A stretch of 8,734 nt of DNA from Acidimicrobiales bacterium (GTDB taxonomy: Bacteria; Actinomycetota; Acidimicrobiia; Acidimicrobiales; Iamiaceae): assembly GCA_020439605.1 (NCBI GenBank), contig JAGQSI010000069.1, positions 1 through 8,734 of the forward strand, in the 5' to 3' direction. Position numbers and translations under genes: made by a program. This document shows, one piece after another, positions 7,113 to 8,734 of this stretch (positions are counted from its first letter, which is position 1; each line of letters begins with the position of its first letter). The notes beneath the pieces were generated by a model. It made no database searches and had not been told where the DNA came from. It saw only the letters and a list, made by a program, of their open reading frames with translations.

Positions 7113-8135
7113 CTAACAGTCGGTGACCTTAGCGGCTGCGCTTGGTTCAGGCCTTTTACCTTGCATGCCCAACATTTCCGCCCAGAGTCCCCCCGACCAA
7201 GAAGTCACCACCGTCGCGCATGTGAGCACGCTCCAGAATCTCTCTCTGACTAGCAACTTCGGCTGCGCTCCTCCTCCGAGGGACTCAAGCACAAGTGCAG
7301 CGGCTACTCCGAATACGGCAACCTTTGAGCGCTTCTTGCTTTCCAGTCTCGCAAATAGGCCAATAAGGCCGAGGAATACAGGAAGCACGGCCACGCCTAC
7401 TAGTTGGCGAGGCCTAATCCGGGCGTCCTTCTCTAATAGATAGCGAGCCTTCCAACGACCAAAGCCCCAATACTGGGTGGCGATTGATCGCAATGATTCA
7501 CGAGGCGTGTAATCGACCTGCAAGATTGGTTCGAACCAGATCAGACCATATCTGCTGAGACGCTGATTCAAGTCGTAGTCTTCATTGACATCGAGTGACT
7601 CGTCCCACCCGCCGACTGACAAAAGGTCGTGGCGACGGAACGCACCGAGATAGACCGTATCTGCTGGTCCGGCCAGGCTGCTTCTACGATACTTTGCCAT
7701 GCCCATAGCAAACCGATTGTTCAAACCTCTGGCAATACCTGTTTGCCGAGAGTTCGCACTGAGAGCGACAGCATGTTGGGAACCACCCACCACCATGATC
7801 TCCGGTTGTGCCAAAACCTCTTCACAGATCTCTAGGTAGCCTGACGGAATTGCACTACGTGCATCCACGCGGACGATCAGTTCACCGGTGGATTCCTGTA
7901 GGCCCAAGTTGAGATTTGAACTTCGGCTGCCGCCAGGGTTCTCAACGACCTTCAAGGTCGGACCCAACGATCGTCGCAGGAGGGCTCGCACATAATCGGC
8001 AGTTCCGTCTTCGGGCGAGGCGTCCACGAGAACTATTTCTGTGCGTTCCTTCGGCCACGATTGCGCTAGGACCGCGTTGATACATCGACCGATTCTGTCG
8101 CGTTCTCCCAATGCTGGGATCAGAATGGAGATCAT
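7113..8135 (-). CDS. Family 2 glycosyltransferase, ExoA-like, membrane-associated
   Basis: A 340-residue GT-A fold glycosyltransferase. From the ATG at 8135 it begins MISILIPALGERD, the usual first strand of family 2. VLVDASPEDGT (36-45) is the nucleotide-sugar binding segment, VRVDARSAIPSGYL (88-101) holds the metal-site Asp, GGWDESLDVNEDYDLNQRL (175-193) carries the catalytic-base ED pair, and QYWGFGRWKA (221-230) matches the ExoA-type acceptor region. Succinoglycan ExoA relatives share RVDAR...P..Y, VYLGAFRR and NEDYDLN. Two or three hydrophobic segments (about 245-263, 271-285, 300-320) anchor it to the membrane, so it probably adds a sugar to a lipid-linked exopolysaccharide or wall-glycan intermediate at the inner face; sugar and acceptor are unknown. 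The start is uncertain: an in-frame GTG at 8153 has AAGGA 13 bases upstream, a TTG at 8165 is also possible, and the ATG lacks a ribosome binding site but fits family length best. Confidence 0.88.
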   Translation of the reverse strand: MISILIPALGERDRIGRCINAVLAQSWPKERTEIVLVDASPEDGTADYVRALLRRSLGPTLKVVENPGGSRSSNLNLGLQESTGELIVRVDARSAIPSGYLEICEEVLAQPEIMVVGGSQHAVALSANSRQTGIARGLNNRFAMGMAKYRRSSLAGPADTVYLGAFRRHDLLSVGGWDESLDVNEDYDLNQRLSRYGLIWFEPILQVDYTPRESLRSIATQYWGFGRWKARYLLEKDARIRPRQLVGVAVLPVFLGLIGLFARLESKKRSKVAVFGVAAALVLESLGGGAQPKLLVRERFWSVLTCATVVTSWSGGLWAEMLGMQGKRPEPSAAAKVTDC

Positions 8136-8165
8136 TGGCTGGGTTTCAACCACAGTAAATACCAA

Positions 8166-8415
8166 ATCCTTGGTGACCTAAGCAGTGTGAGGTTTCGTAG
8201 GTAGTGCTCGGCAGGTTCATGCAGCAATTGTGGACTCAGATCTCAGTATCGCGCTCCCGGCTGGTTTGGCCCACTCAACTCGACCATCTGGTGGCGCTCG
8301 CTAGTCAACCGGCGACTCAATCTTCTTCGTGCTTCCTACATCCAAGTCCAAGTGCTCGGGGCATGACTCACCTCAACGCCGGCCATGAGCACAGATGTGG
8401 CTACGGTACCCATCG
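8166..8415. other. Divergent intergenic region between the glycosyltransferase and nth
   Basis: About 250 bases separating two diverging genes, so promoters for both should lie here. I find no convincing -35/-10 pair on either strand. GACTCA occurs three times in the plus direction (8233, 8314, 8365) and the related CACTCAACTC near 8272. The short direct repeat TCCAAGTCCAAG is at about 8341. No RNA gene or credible small reading frame is seen. Confidence 0.4.
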
Positions 8416-8734
8416 ATGAAACGACAGGAGAAGGCCGACCGTATCGGAGAAATCCTTGACGATCTCTACCCAGAGCCTCCGATACCTCTAGATCACGTGG
8501 ACCCCTACACGTTGCTCGTGGCGGTGGCGCTTTCGGCACAAACCACCGACAAGAAGGTCAACGAAATCACCCCAGCCCTCTTTGCTGAGGCACCAACGCC
8601 AGAAGCGATGGTAGGTCTCGGGCCGGAGCGTATCTTGGAGCTCATACGAGAGGTAGGACTAGCGCCTACCAAGGCAAACAATTTGTGGCGGGCGGCTCTT
8701 CAAATCGTGGAGTCCGGCGGAGAACTGGTACCCG
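8416..8734 (+). CDS. nth: Endonuclease III, N-terminal part (cut by window edge)
   Basis: Base-excision repair DNA glycosylase/AP lyase that removes oxidised pyrimidines from DNA. The 106 visible codons begin MKRQEKADRIGEILDDLYPEP and include the family hallmark LLVAVALSAQTTDKKVNEITPALF, then the PEAMVGLGPERI and REVGLAPTKANNLW segments that match the E. coli Nth helices before the helix-hairpin-helix. The window ends at GGELVP, directly before the expected LPGVGRKTA motif, so the catalytic Lys and Asp and the four-Cys iron-sulfur loop fall outside; the whole protein is usually about 210-230 residues. An in-frame ATG at 8395 would add seven residues, but MKRQEKA fits family starts better. Neither start has a clear Shine-Dalgarno sequence, so a leaderless or weakly initiated message is possible. 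It is transcribed away from the envelope genes and is unrelated to them in function. Confidence 0.93.
   Translation, partial: MKRQEKADRIGEILDDLYPEPPIPLDHVDPYTLLVAVALSAQTTDKKVNEITPALFAEAPTPEAMVGLGPERILELIREVGLAPTKANNLWRAALQIVESGGELVP

Noticed and set aside
8385..8459. A 24-residue reading frame overlapping the nth start
   Set aside because: Very short, out of frame with nth, without a ribosome binding site; chance is sufficient.
8336..8539. A 67-codon minus-strand frame opposite nth
   Set aside because: It lies over the strongly recognisable nth coding sequence and has no features of its own.

Overview
The window looks like a chromosomal segment from an actinobacterium (Actinomycetota) of moderate G+C. 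This rests on the LPXTG-type wall-anchored protein with actinobacterial-style DUF11 modules, an exported SGNH plus DUF4214 protein of a kind I associate with Acidimicrobiia such as Ilumatobacter, and an endonuclease III N-terminus with the PPIPLDH...LLSAQTTDKKVNE style seen in high-G+C Gram-positives. The taxonomic placement is inference; there is no rRNA or tRNA in the window.

Four genes lie on the minus strand and read, in order of transcription: (1) an ExoA-like family 2 glycosyltransferase with C-terminal membrane segments (about 8135 to 7113); (2) a secreted SGNH-fold protein with four C-terminal DUF4214-type repeats (6840 to 5410); (3) a 247-residue protein with faint resemblance to sigma-70 family factors (5262 to 4519); (4) a 1453-residue secreted, multi-module, sortase-anchored surface protein (4403 to 42). 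The gaps between them (about 272, 147 and 115 bases) are large enough for separate promoters, so they need not form one operon. On the plus strand, diverging from the glycosyltransferase across about 250-280 bases, is the start of nth (endonuclease III), cut by the window edge.

Taken together the minus-strand genes form a cell-envelope group: one membrane-associated sugar transferase, one secreted possible esterase/acyl-handling protein, one very large wall-anchored stalk, and a possible dedicated regulator directly upstream of the stalk gene. No sortase, transposase, phage gene, CRISPR array or RNA gene is visible. The points most worth following are the sigma-like protein next to a large surface protein, the seven consecutive cysteine pairs of the surface protein, the SGNH domain lacking the usual Asp three residues before its His, and small inverted repeats placed at a possible promoter and around a Shine-Dalgarno sequence.
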